A stretch of DNA of 64,000 nt from Seriola aureovittata (lineage: Eukaryota > Chordata > Actinopteri > Carangiformes > Carangidae): NCBI RefSeq assembly GCF_021018895.1, contig NC_079365.1, positions 20,421,501-20,485,500 on the forward strand, in the 5' to 3' direction. Under the pieces are notes generated by a model. It saw nothing but the letters and a program-made list of their open reading frames with translations, was not told the origin of the DNA and ran no database searches. Below are positions 43,222-55,041 of this stretch, piece after piece; positions within the stretch are counted from its first letter, which is position 1; each line of letters opens with the position of its first letter. The position numbers and the translations under genes are program-made.

Positions 43222-46200
43222 ACAAACACAGACACACACAAACACACACACAGACACACATTCATACACACAGCGTGAGCTCATGAACGGTATTCACACA
43301 CAGACACACAGAGAGAAGAGGAAATGCAGATAAATATAAACAGAGGGAAACACTGCACTAGTACATATACACTTACAGAAAAATGAACTCAGCTGATGAT
43401 GGCGACTTCCTGTCTTTCAGCTGGTCCAGCAGTGCAGCAGAGATTATTCTCGTAATGTGGCCAACATCATCGTGGAGCCTCCGTCGCCTCAGAGCTCTCC
43501 AGACAGCGATGGCTGCACACCAGTGAGACCACATTGCTTATATATTTATAGATAGATAGATAGATAATGTTCCTCACTGTCTTTCCATACTGTTCTCACT
43601 TCATAGTTAGTATTAATTCTCTTCTCTTGCACCTTAATCGGGGCCATACCGCAGTGGGAGACTGTAGAGTAACTCCCCTCCTGCTATTTTTTGAATGATG
43701 CAACAGTCAAGTTAAATGGGCCTGCTCAGGATGCAGTAAAGTATAACAGAGGAAAAGCCCTCTGCTGTACTTTACTGTTAGCATTTAAACATGTCTTCAC
43801 ATGCTCTTATTATTGACTTAGAACATCAGTGTTAATATAGATATTAGTGCTTAAATATAGCGCAGTTTTTAATGCACCTGAAACCCCTTTTAATGTGTTC
43901 TCAGGAGCTGGAGAAAGCCGGCCTCTTGAACAAGACAAAGATTGCAGAGGGAGGCCGGAAACTGAGGTGAGGCCTCATGAGGCTGCTCCCATTAAAGAGC
44001 AAAAAAAAAAAGAAAGAAATTAGATTGCACCTGTTTCTATGAATATAGTGTTCAAGCAAATGAGGGCAAGTATGATTTACCGAGCCGAGTCCTGACTGAG
44101 CAATACACGTGTTTATGTTGGGTTGCAGGAAAAACTGGAGTCCATCCTGGGTAGTGTTGGTCGGGAACAGTCTGGTTTTCTTCAAAGATCCTAAATCACA
44201 CACACCTTCCACCTGGGTAAGAGCTGACACAAACCCTGTGTGCACAAACAAGTTTTTCTCGGGTTGAAAATGATTGCATGAAGCCTATATAATTTCTTCA
44301 CGACAATATCGTCAGCTAATACTTAGTGTGAGACACTTCATAAATGCAGATGTTCCATTTGTCTGCAGAATGAATTTCTCATTTGAAAATTAAAAAATGG
44401 CAACTTACGCAATTCTCACCCAGATTCTTGTCTATTGCACAAAGACCAGAAGCTTTTGTCACACCCAAAAAGTGACGAAACAGCTGGATATTTCCAGTCA
44501 CTATGTGACCGATTTCTCCCCGTACGTCTTTGCAGTAAAATGACATTCATTAGCTGTTCTGTTAATAAAACAGGTCACACAGACCTGTAGAGAGTTGGTC
44601 ATAATATGAGAGTCAGTCAAAAGTGGTGGCCTACAAATTCTGCACAGCTAAAAACACCCAAAACATTTTACAAACACTTTTCTTATTGTTTACCCATTTA
44701 TTTAAAACAGAAACCAGGAAACAGTCGCCCTGAGAGCAGTGTGGATTTAAGAGGCGCACAACTGCACTGGGCCAACGAGCTTTCAAGCAAGAAAAATGTC
44801 TTTAAGGTAAGAAACAAGTGGAACTCTTGAGGAATTCAACAAATCATTACATGTTACAAGTGCGTATAAACTGCTAAGTGTTCAAACCTCAGTGATACCC
44901 GTGAGCTGATGTATAGGCCCTTCACTATGCTGTTAGTGAAGGGTCCTGATCAGTGAGGGAAGTGAGAGTTGAGAGCTGTCTTCCACCCTGTCTCCTGTCA
45001 GTGATCCAGAGTCAGGAAGAGGAACCAGTAAAAATTCATTTTCCAATGAAATGTGGCAGAATTGAAGGTTGCACTGTCTTGTGTTAAATATCTACTTAAA
45101 ATCCTCATTTCATTATGCATTAATACAGTTTGCAAATGTTTGTGTTTTACTGTAGTTGAGGACAGTAACAGGCAACGAGTTCCTGCTGCAGTCGGAGACT
45201 GACTCTTTGATCAAAGAGTGGTACAGCACCATTCAGAATGTCATCGAAAGACTGGTGAGACACGTTGACACAACACACACAATATACACGCAGAGTTGAA
45301 CTGTCAGTTTACCACTTCTGTGTTAGTGGCTAAAATGGTTTCCTTTTTCAATCAGAATTGTGTCATAACATAAGTTCATGCTCTCCACTGCCACTTAAAC
45401 ATGGAGACTGTTATCCACCATGCTATTATGTTCTGAACTTCCTGTAATCAATATCTTTGTTTTAATTTTTTTAAATGTAGTTTCTATACTTTTTGTTTAG
45501 CTATTTAATGTCAATTATGCCAAATGTAAATCTTTGACAAGTTTATTATTTTACTTGAAAATGTGATGCTCACACATATTTTGGTCATTAATATTAAATG
45601 ACCGAATTAAGGCGATCTGTTTCAAAACAGTTTTGTTATCTGTTTATGTTAAAGCTACACTAATCAATATATTTTCTGTTAACAATAGCTCAAATGACAG
45701 TGTGTAACGTTAAAGGTGACCAGAGACAATAAGTACCTCTGCGCTCTACCGTGTTGCTTCACTCTCACCACTGTTATAAACAGCATCAGGTCGCTGTTTT
45801 AAGTGAAAAAGGCTATGATAGAACCTCTGTATATTACCTGTACAGCACCATATGAGAGACAGAGCTGGTGGAGACCAAAAACATTGCTAAAAGAAAAGTG
45901 AATGTAGGACGAACATTCATTGGGTGGCCATATCATAGTTTAAAATGAATTTTGATATTCCCCCATGTCTGCTGGAAAGTTTAAATAGGCAACTTTCTGC
46001 TGTTTTTGTTCATCATAACAACTTTATATACAGTATATGATAATATATCAACATTATTTGACTATCACCAAGCAGCCAAAAAAACAAAAAATCACTAAAT
46101 ACTCCTTTAAATAACAAGTAGTCAGAGCACTGAGAAGCCAGTTTGTTCTAGACAGTGAATGGTATAATTAAACACAGTTCTCCTCTTCCTGCCTTCCAGG

Positions 46201-48585
46201 ACCGTGAAAACCCATTGGACAATGTCCTTCTGTACTCTCTGAGGCGAGCAGGCAGCGTGGAGATGCTGGAACACAGTGGAGATGAAGATGAGAGGAGAAC
46301 GTCACGTAAGTCATCACCACGAGTTGCATCTCATCACTCCATTCGGACTTCCTTCCCTCACACAAGAATTACGCTGAACCGTCCCTGCCCTCAACCCCCA
46401 GTTTACTCACAGCCTCTCACTCCATCATCATCACCACTTTTTTCTTCAAACTTCCATACAGGCCTCTTACATCCCTCCATCCTCTCCTCCATCCTCTCCT
46501 CCATTCAGCCCACGTATATTTTCACACGGCCGCCGTGGCAAATAATCCCACAGTCAGTCCTGTCTCACCTCCGCCGTCACCCGGCCCTCCCGCTTTTCAT
46601 CCTCACCACCATCCCCTCTCATCTGCTCTCCTGCCCCGCAGCCGAACGCCCAGCACTGACCTCCTCCTCCTCTACCTCCCTCTCTTCCTCCAACTCCTCC
46701 ACCTTCTCCTTTCCTCCCTCTGCAGTCCCTCGCTCGACATCCAACCTGGAAAACACAGAGAGGAAAAGAGTAAAGACCCGGCTGAAGAAGCTGATCCTAA
46801 AGAGACCTCCTCTGCAGGCCCTGCAGGAGAAAGGGCTCATTAAAGGTGAGATATCTTTTTGAAGTTTCAGACTGTTTGAGTGCATGTGTATCCTTTATTC
46901 AGCAGCATGCAGGGCAGTGGTGAATGATGGTGAGACATGTTCTCTTTTGCTCAGTCGTTAATATTACAGCTAAAAATATCAAATATTGACTTGACTGTTG
47001 ACTGTTGTGAAGTTGAGGATATTTTACCATCTTGCTGGCTGCCATCACAGTTGTGAGAGCAGACAAGAAAATCTGTGTGTTTATCCTGCAGTTATGCCAC
47101 ATCCTCTTGTGAGTGTGAATTGCTGTTCTCTTTTTTTCTGTTTAGTAAGAGCTCCTCCAAAATGAAAGTTTCTCACAGAGCCTGTCTGCACTATTATGAC
47201 ATCTTTTCATCATGTGAACTCTTGTCTCTATCACGTCTTTTCTTCTACGGAAGTTAGCACACTAACCAGCTAGCCCCGGCCTGTCTTGTCATTGTCCAAT
47301 AGCGACTCATTGTAGCCTCCAATCTGCCCCGAATATGTAGCGCTGCACAGAGGGCGTATTAAAATCTCTTGTCTTGTGAATGCAACGATGACCGAAGCCC
47401 TTGTCAAGCATTGATCATCACCACCCTTTCCTGCAAGAAACGTACAAATAGCCCCTTTAGTAATTTTTTTAAATTATATTTGTGGCCTTCACAGTTACCC
47501 AGTTGAACACCAATGGGAGATGGATAGTTTCTTGCAGTAGATGGTGCTCTCCGCCATGTTCATCAAAACAGCAAATGGGGGAATGCCTGCAGTCAAGTTT
47601 GAGACTTAGAGTAGAATCTATATGAATGAGCAGTGAAGCTGTCCTGCAAACCCATGGTGGTGAAACACCTGACTAACAATAGGAGAAAAAGTACAGTGAT
47701 GTTAGTAGACAAGACACTTTCCTGTGTCTTTTATGCGACATTCTGAAAAGTTTTAACATGTTATTTAGGGGTTTGTCCATATTCTAAGCTAAAACATCTT
47801 AGCAAAAAAAAAAAAACATTAAGCATTTTTTTTTTTGTATTTTGGGGGTATTTTGCCTTTTTTACATAAGAGAGGAAAAGGAAGAGAGGAAGAAAGACAT
47901 GCAGCAAAGGGGATATTGCAGTCAAACCCCTTGGCCACCAGGATGCCCCAGCATCTCGTATGTTTAACAAAGATAAAACAATTATTCTGTTAGTTTCCAA
48001 CTGCTACAGCTTCCATGAGGCTTGAACAACACAACAATAGCATAGGCCTTAAGGGTTATGTGGCCTCTACTACATCCTCATAGGAGGCATGACATGATTT
48101 CCTGCATGTCACTGGATCAGAAGAAGTCGTTCAGAAAAATGGTGAAGCATCTGTAGATTTATAACAAGAAGATTTTTACATACATTTTACACAGACTTTT
48201 TTCTAGCTACCGTGAAACTATAGCTGAAAATAGGAACCTGTGCTTTTATGGTTGAATATTGTTCAGTTCTCACTGTTGATGACATTCTCTTCACAAGCAA
48301 GTTCATCTCAGAGATGAAATAATATGATCATACAGCAGTATAATGGTGCCATATTCTAGAGTAAAGGGTTGCATGAGTTTTTTTTTTTACCCTATAGACT
48401 ATACAGTGCATGGGTTGTATTGCATCATCAAGTGTGAGCCTAGATCTCCGCTGGGAGCAGAGTCAAACGTAGAGGTTTTCTCCCATAGTGAACTGTAAAT
48501 TTATCACTAGATTAACTTAAGCCTGCAGCTCTTACATCATGTCTGTTATCTGATAAAAAAAACAAAAAAAAACAACAGACATAAA

Positions 48586-48623
<38 letters not shown>

Positions 48624-51600
48624 TTGTGTCCGTCTGTCATCGCTCTTCAGATCAGGTGTTTGGCTGTCGTCTGGAGATGCTCTGCGAGCGAGAGAAGAAC
48701 ATGGTCCCTCGCTTCGTCAGGCTTTGTACTGAGGCTGTGGAGAGGAGAGGTACAGTCACTGCAGACAGCCCCGCTAATGTGATTCTCAACTTAAAGCGGA
48801 CACATGAGAGAGCAGCCTCAATCTTGTTTTGAGCGTCAGTCATTTGACGGCAGCTCTGCACCTACTGTGCAGCTCTGTGACATAAATCAACAGAGAGGAA
48901 TTTACTGCAAAATGTTTTTGATCGCCAGAGAGGACGCAGGCTCAGAGGCACACATTAAGAGAAGGACGTACGACAGCTGCCAGCCAGAGAGAGATCGAAA
49001 TTAAAGACAATGAAAGTGGTTTGGAAACTGCCTAGAAACCATACTGCAAATAAATATTTAACTCAAACAAACAAACAAACAAAACTGTTTTGACCATAAG
49101 GCCTTTAAAAACCTGGTTTTGATGATTTAAATATTTCTATGGAGCAGTTTGAGCAGATTGAGACAATTACATTCGAGGCTGTGACAGACTGAAAAACTTC
49201 AACGACAAAGTGGCTAAACTGCAGCCACAAAAATAGAAAGAGGAATTATGTCGTTAGTTGTCATAGCTATAGTGTATAATTACTGTGGTAGAGATGGAAG
49301 CATACTATGCTAATTCAGATATATATACTAACCAATATGTTTCTTTTTGTGTCCTGTAAACAGTTTCTCATGTGGTTTCCTTGTCTGAATTGAGGGTGTA
49401 ATGATAGATGGTGCCTTATGTTATACAGATAAGGGCTGCAGTTAACAATTATTTTCATTATCGATTAATCTGGCAGTCATTTCCTTGATTATTTCAGTAT
49501 TTTTAGCCTGTAACATGTCCGAAAATAGTGAAACATTTCCGTTGTAATTCACCAAAACCCAAACTGATACTTTCTTAATTTGTCCAACCAACAGTCAAAA
49601 AAACAAAGACATTAAAATTACTATCACAGGAGAAGACCAGCAAATATCTATGTTAGGAAGCCTGATCCAATTTTTGTTGTTTTAGCTTAGAAAATGACTT
49701 AAACTGTTTCCTGTCGAATCAGTTAATTTACAAATAGTTTCATCTTTAATCGATTCTAAAGCCTCTGGAGAAAAATTTGTGATTTCAGCACAAACAGTTA
49801 AAATGAACTTGACATGACCAGTGAAAACGTGTGGGTCAAACACAACAACAATGAAAAGATAATCAACTAATAATAATAATAATAATAATATGCATAATTC
49901 TGTTGCATATTAAAACATCAGCCATTCCGATGGAGTAAAGTTTAAGTTTTATAACAGCACCAGAATACATAAAATGTCAGTCAGTGGCTCCTTTAGACTG
50001 TGAAGCTGTGTAGTTTAAACTTGAAGCCGTCTGATAGGATTTTAACAAGCAATGTTTCACAAAGCCCGACTTGTTCTACAGTTTCTGACAACCAGTGTGG
50101 AGAAAGCAGGAACTCGTTATCATAACAAGGCGCTTTGACAAGTAACAAACACGGTGAAATGTAAAGAGGAAGTTTAAAAGTATTTATGGTGCCTTGTGAT
50201 CATGCAAAAATGTGACTCTAAAGTGGCAAAATGTGCTTTTACTTAACTTTATTCACATGTTTTGGGAACTTATGCAACAAAACAAATTTTTTAGACACAC
50301 TTGAAATGTGACAGACAGGACCAAGAAAACAATGAAATCATCTAATTTTATCTTAAACTCATGGGGTCACGTTTTAATTATAGACACACACATATATATG
50401 TATATAGTATGCCAGTTGTATTTTGATACAACAATCCTTATGTCTTATGCTGCAGGACTGGACACTGATGGCATCTACAGAGTATCAGGAAACCTGGCAG
50501 TGATTCAGAAACTACGCTTCCTGGTGAACCACGGTGAGGAGGGGAAAAACTGAACAGTATCTGATGATTCATGTTGATAATGTTGATTTTGTCTCTGACA
50601 ATGAAACTGAGATGAAAATGTCAAGGGAGGAGAGACGTGGGGGCAGGTGGAATCTTGACTTTCCTGGCGTTTGTCAGAAATCATTACAGTTTTATCTGAT
50701 TCCTCTTTTTCAGCCACTTGAAATCAAGACAAATGTCCACTGATACTGATTTGTTCGTTCTAATTGTTTATAATGATTGATGTTTCAAATATCAGAAATT
50801 TCACACACATGAACACCTTTTGTTTTCAACACACATTCACTGTATACCTGCTTGAAATCCATTGCCATTGTCTCACTCCCACTACACAACATCCTTTTTG
50901 ATGAAGTGGACGATGAGGAAAGGCTGACGTAGTAACTGTTGGTTTTTGCAGAGCGAGCGGTGACTACCGACGGCCGTTACATGTTCCCAGCGGAGTTGGT
51001 ACAAGGTAGATTTAGACGGACGCGGAGAGCAGCTGCTTTCATGTGTTACTCAGCCCCGGCTTGTTTTGTGCATTATGTGTTGCATAACGTGAACATCTCA
51101 GTCAAAAACTCCCCAAAACACCCACCCACAGACTGACACACCGAGCGGAGCGGAGCCGAGCTGAGCTGCGGCACAGACGTGCACTGAGCAGTTTGGTGGT
51201 TGTGCTACCATTTGCTTAATGTATGTGTGTCCCTTAGGCTTTTCTGCTTTAAGTTTTCTGATGTAATAACACGCAGCAGGTTGTACAGCGAGCTCTCACA
51301 CAGTCCATGCCTGCCATCAAGTGGACGAAACGGAGAATCAGCTGCTTGTGCACTGTGGAGTGCGCTAATCCCACGGCAATATCTCACTGACTAATGCTTC
51401 TCATCGTAAGATGCTAGAGATGGTACCATTTGTTTAAACCATGAATACTGACCTAATTGACACTGAGGTCAAATTAAAGCTCTTGATTTTTTTTTTTTCT
51501 TTCTTTGGTTCTTTTGATCCAATTTGAGAAGCAGTGGTCAGGCCTGGATTTAAAAAACAGAAGTGTGCTGTAGTTAAAAGTGTGTGTGTGCTTGTGTGTG

Positions 51601-54600
51601 TGCCTCTCTGCCTTCTCTCACTCTCACCAACCATCTTTATCTCCCTCCTGCAGCTACAAGCCTTCATGTTCCGCCTCAGCACTGACGTGAATTTGCTCTC
51701 TGTTCTGTTCATGTTCTTCACTAAATGATGCCGTGACTGTAACTCCACTGTGTTGTTTTTTTTTTTTCTATCTAAATTCTAACTCTTTGTCTCTCATTTT
51801 CATATGGCCTTGCTTCTCGTTCACTTCTTCTGACCCTGTCCGTCTGGATTTCTTGCCGTTCCCCTCCAACTCGCCCCCCCTAACCCCCTCCCTTGTCTCT
51901 CAGAGGAGAAGCTGAATTTGGATGAGAGCGAGTGGGAGGACATTCATGTCATCACGGGAGCTTTGAAACTTTTCTTTCGCGAGCTTCCTGAGCCTCTGGT
52001 GCCCTACGGCTTCTTCACAGACATCGTGGAGACAGTCAGTGAGTGACCAGTTTCAGTCCCATTCAGACTTCAGTTTTCTTTACAGCCTCCCCCTTGACAC
52101 TTGTCTTTGATCAACCTGAGATAGAAATGAAAGCACTTCATCAGTCATCTCATCACTGCTTGCATAGTTTGTATGAAATTAAAACAACATTTTTAAAAAG
52201 CAAATAATCAAACCTTTATATTTTAATGTGACATTTTTTAGAACACAATTTTCGGTTCAAATATTTATTAATAATATTTTGTCTTTTATTTGACTGAGAG
52301 AGATGGGAGGGGTTTATATGCATAAAAGTCCCTGTGGGGGATGTTGTATTACAAAATCAGCAGCTTAAACATCTAGGCTATCAGGACTCCCACACAGGAC
52401 ACTTTTTTTTAATCACACCTGATTATTTTTCCTCTGGTGTTGTTTTATTCTGAAGAGTCATTACGCTGCTGTGGTCTTAATGACTCAAAACCATTCACTT
52501 CCTTCCACTTTGATGCTTTGGTGTCAAGCTGTAGTGAATATAATTAACCTCCTTACAGAATACAGTATTTACATATATATATATATATACACAGTATATC
52601 ATGAAAGATATATGGACATCGTAAAAGAAAAAAAGATTCTTCCCAAAACGAAAAAATTGCATGAAATTCAAGGCGAGAGTAGAATAATTATATCCTGACA
52701 GAGCTGGAATTTGTGGAACAGTATTGAATAAAACCATCACTTGGTTTTACTGCAAAAAAAATTTAAAGACTTAAAGTACAAGTCTTCACATTTAAGCTGC
52801 TCCCCATACAGCCCATATTCCCATACTTCTCATCTCAAATACAAATAAATGTTGACACCGTCATTTAAAGGATAAGGCTGAGGTTACTCTGTATATTTTT
52901 TTATTGTCAACAAATCCCTTGAGAAGACCACAACCAACCATGTGTTACTTTGTTTTTCAATACTTTACGACTTCCTTAACCTTACCCTAAACCTATTCGC
53001 TCCTACTAAAGACATAAATCTTTAAAAAAAAGTATACCACAAATAAAGCAGTAAAGATTCAGTAATTTCCTAAAAAGAACAACTAGTTTTTAGCAAATGC
53101 TTCTCAGATGTGAGTAAATTGTGCATTTTTTGCTGACATATGGACATATTCAGTGCACTGATGAGTATTTACAGCAGCGTGTTGGTATCAGCGAGATTGA
53201 CTCATATTAAACGACACTTGCCAGGTTCATTGTTTTAAAGGAAGGTGTCATCCTGTAACAGTGTAAGTGTGACTCAGTAAGGTTTTTAATAGTGTCTGAA
53301 CGACAATGTAGTTCTGCTGCACTTAAACCAAATCAGGCTTAGCCTACATACAACACATACAAGATCTCAAAACTTTTCCTTTATCTGTATTTATCAATGA
53401 ATTTGCATGCATGTCTGTGATACACCAGTGTATTGTAATATCTGTTACTTATACTACTTATCCTATAACAGTAGATAATCTGGTATTTCAACATTGATTA
53501 CATGCAGTAAGAAAACTTAAATTAAGGAAAGAAAATTGTAATAAATGTAAATGTATTCTTGGCATGAACGGCCCTGTTTCTTATCAATCCATGGGACACA
53601 GTGTGAGCACAGGGAGTGATCAGCAGTTCACTGCTCATCAAACCACAGTGGAGATAATTGATGATTGCAAACTGTATCATATAAGATAGTGGATGCTGAT
53701 AAGGTGCATGTGATATCAATTAATGGATGTAAATCAGGTTCAGGATGGTAATAAAGTAATGAAATATAATGCAAACGATAACATTCATTATGATCTGACA
53801 TGTCTCTCGCTCTGTGTTGCAGAGATGTCGGACTACATGGACAAAGTGGACCGTTTGAAGTGTCTGGTGCTTAACATGCCTCCTCCAAACCACGACACGC
53901 TGCTGTTCATGTGCCGCCATCTCAAACGGTGAGAGGGTGGGCGTGAAACCATGTGCAGTACATCTCTGCTGTGTTATCTGTCCTCATCTCTGCTTGTTTC
54001 CATTTACTTCCCATGGTTTCAGTGCCATTTCATAATATATTCCCCTGGCACGTTTCGGCACGACAGAATGAACCAGATGCCCTTGTAGGAAAATAAAATC
54101 TCTTGCTTATAACTTTTCTTTTTTAATTCTGACCACAAGATGGGGTAGTTCCCCTGTTGTTCTCAGTAATTTTCTGTCAGGGATTCTTTGGCCACGGCTC
54201 TTAAAGCATGCCAGCGCTGTACCAGGATCACACTGTTGTTAAGTTTGGGTCCCTGTGAAGATGAAAAGGCTGGAGGAAGATGAATGGCGTACAATGTTCT
54301 GCGAGCCAGTTCCTTTTACAGTACATAAAATGTGTGTTTTTTACCGCCTATGGTTTTTCCTTCCACTTCAGGGGTGAGTGTTCGTGTTCTGAGGCTGATG
54401 TTTGTGCCAGGGTGTGGTGGGCCCCATGAATTTGTCAACTCTGTGTCTTTCTCTCATTTTCTCTCCGCTGTCATTCCTTTCCCCCCTCGTTCTGTTTCTC
54501 ATTTATTATCTCCCTGCTCAATCACCTCCGCCGCCTCCTCCCTTGCTGGCTTGCTACCTTTCTTTCCTTACTTCCTCTTTATCCTCTTCCTTCTCTTTCC

Positions 54601-55004
54601 ATTCTCCCCTTCCTCTTCCTCCCCTCTTCCTCCTCTTTCCATCCCTCTCTACTTTTTCTCCGTCCTCCTCCTCCTCCTCTTCCCTCCGCCCGCCCCCCCC
54701 AACCCCCCCGCTTTCCTCCTTGCCTCAAAGGTCCCATGGGAGCCTTGTGGTTCGTCTGCTGGAAGGCATACCAACACCACCGCCGCCACCACTGGAACCT
54801 CTCTCTTTTCTCTCTCTTCGCCCTCTCCTTCGCTTGTTCCTTTTTTTTTTCTCTCTTCCCTCCCCTCTCTCTCTCTTTTCCTCCTCTCTTTTTAATGTGG
54901 AAGTTTTGAGCAATTGCTGGCTGCTTCTGTGGCTTGGTGGGAATGGCATTTTTAGAAGAATGCCTCATGCTGTGGCTTTAACCCATTCCTGAGTCCCCCC
55001 AGAT

Positions 55005-55041
<37 letters not shown>

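Noticed and set aside
54332..54992. Long plus-strand open frames of 187 and 196 codons
   Set aside because: Low-complexity C/T-rich intron of arhgap9 yields Ser/Pro/Leu/Phe runs; phases of exons 19 and 20 join directly without it.
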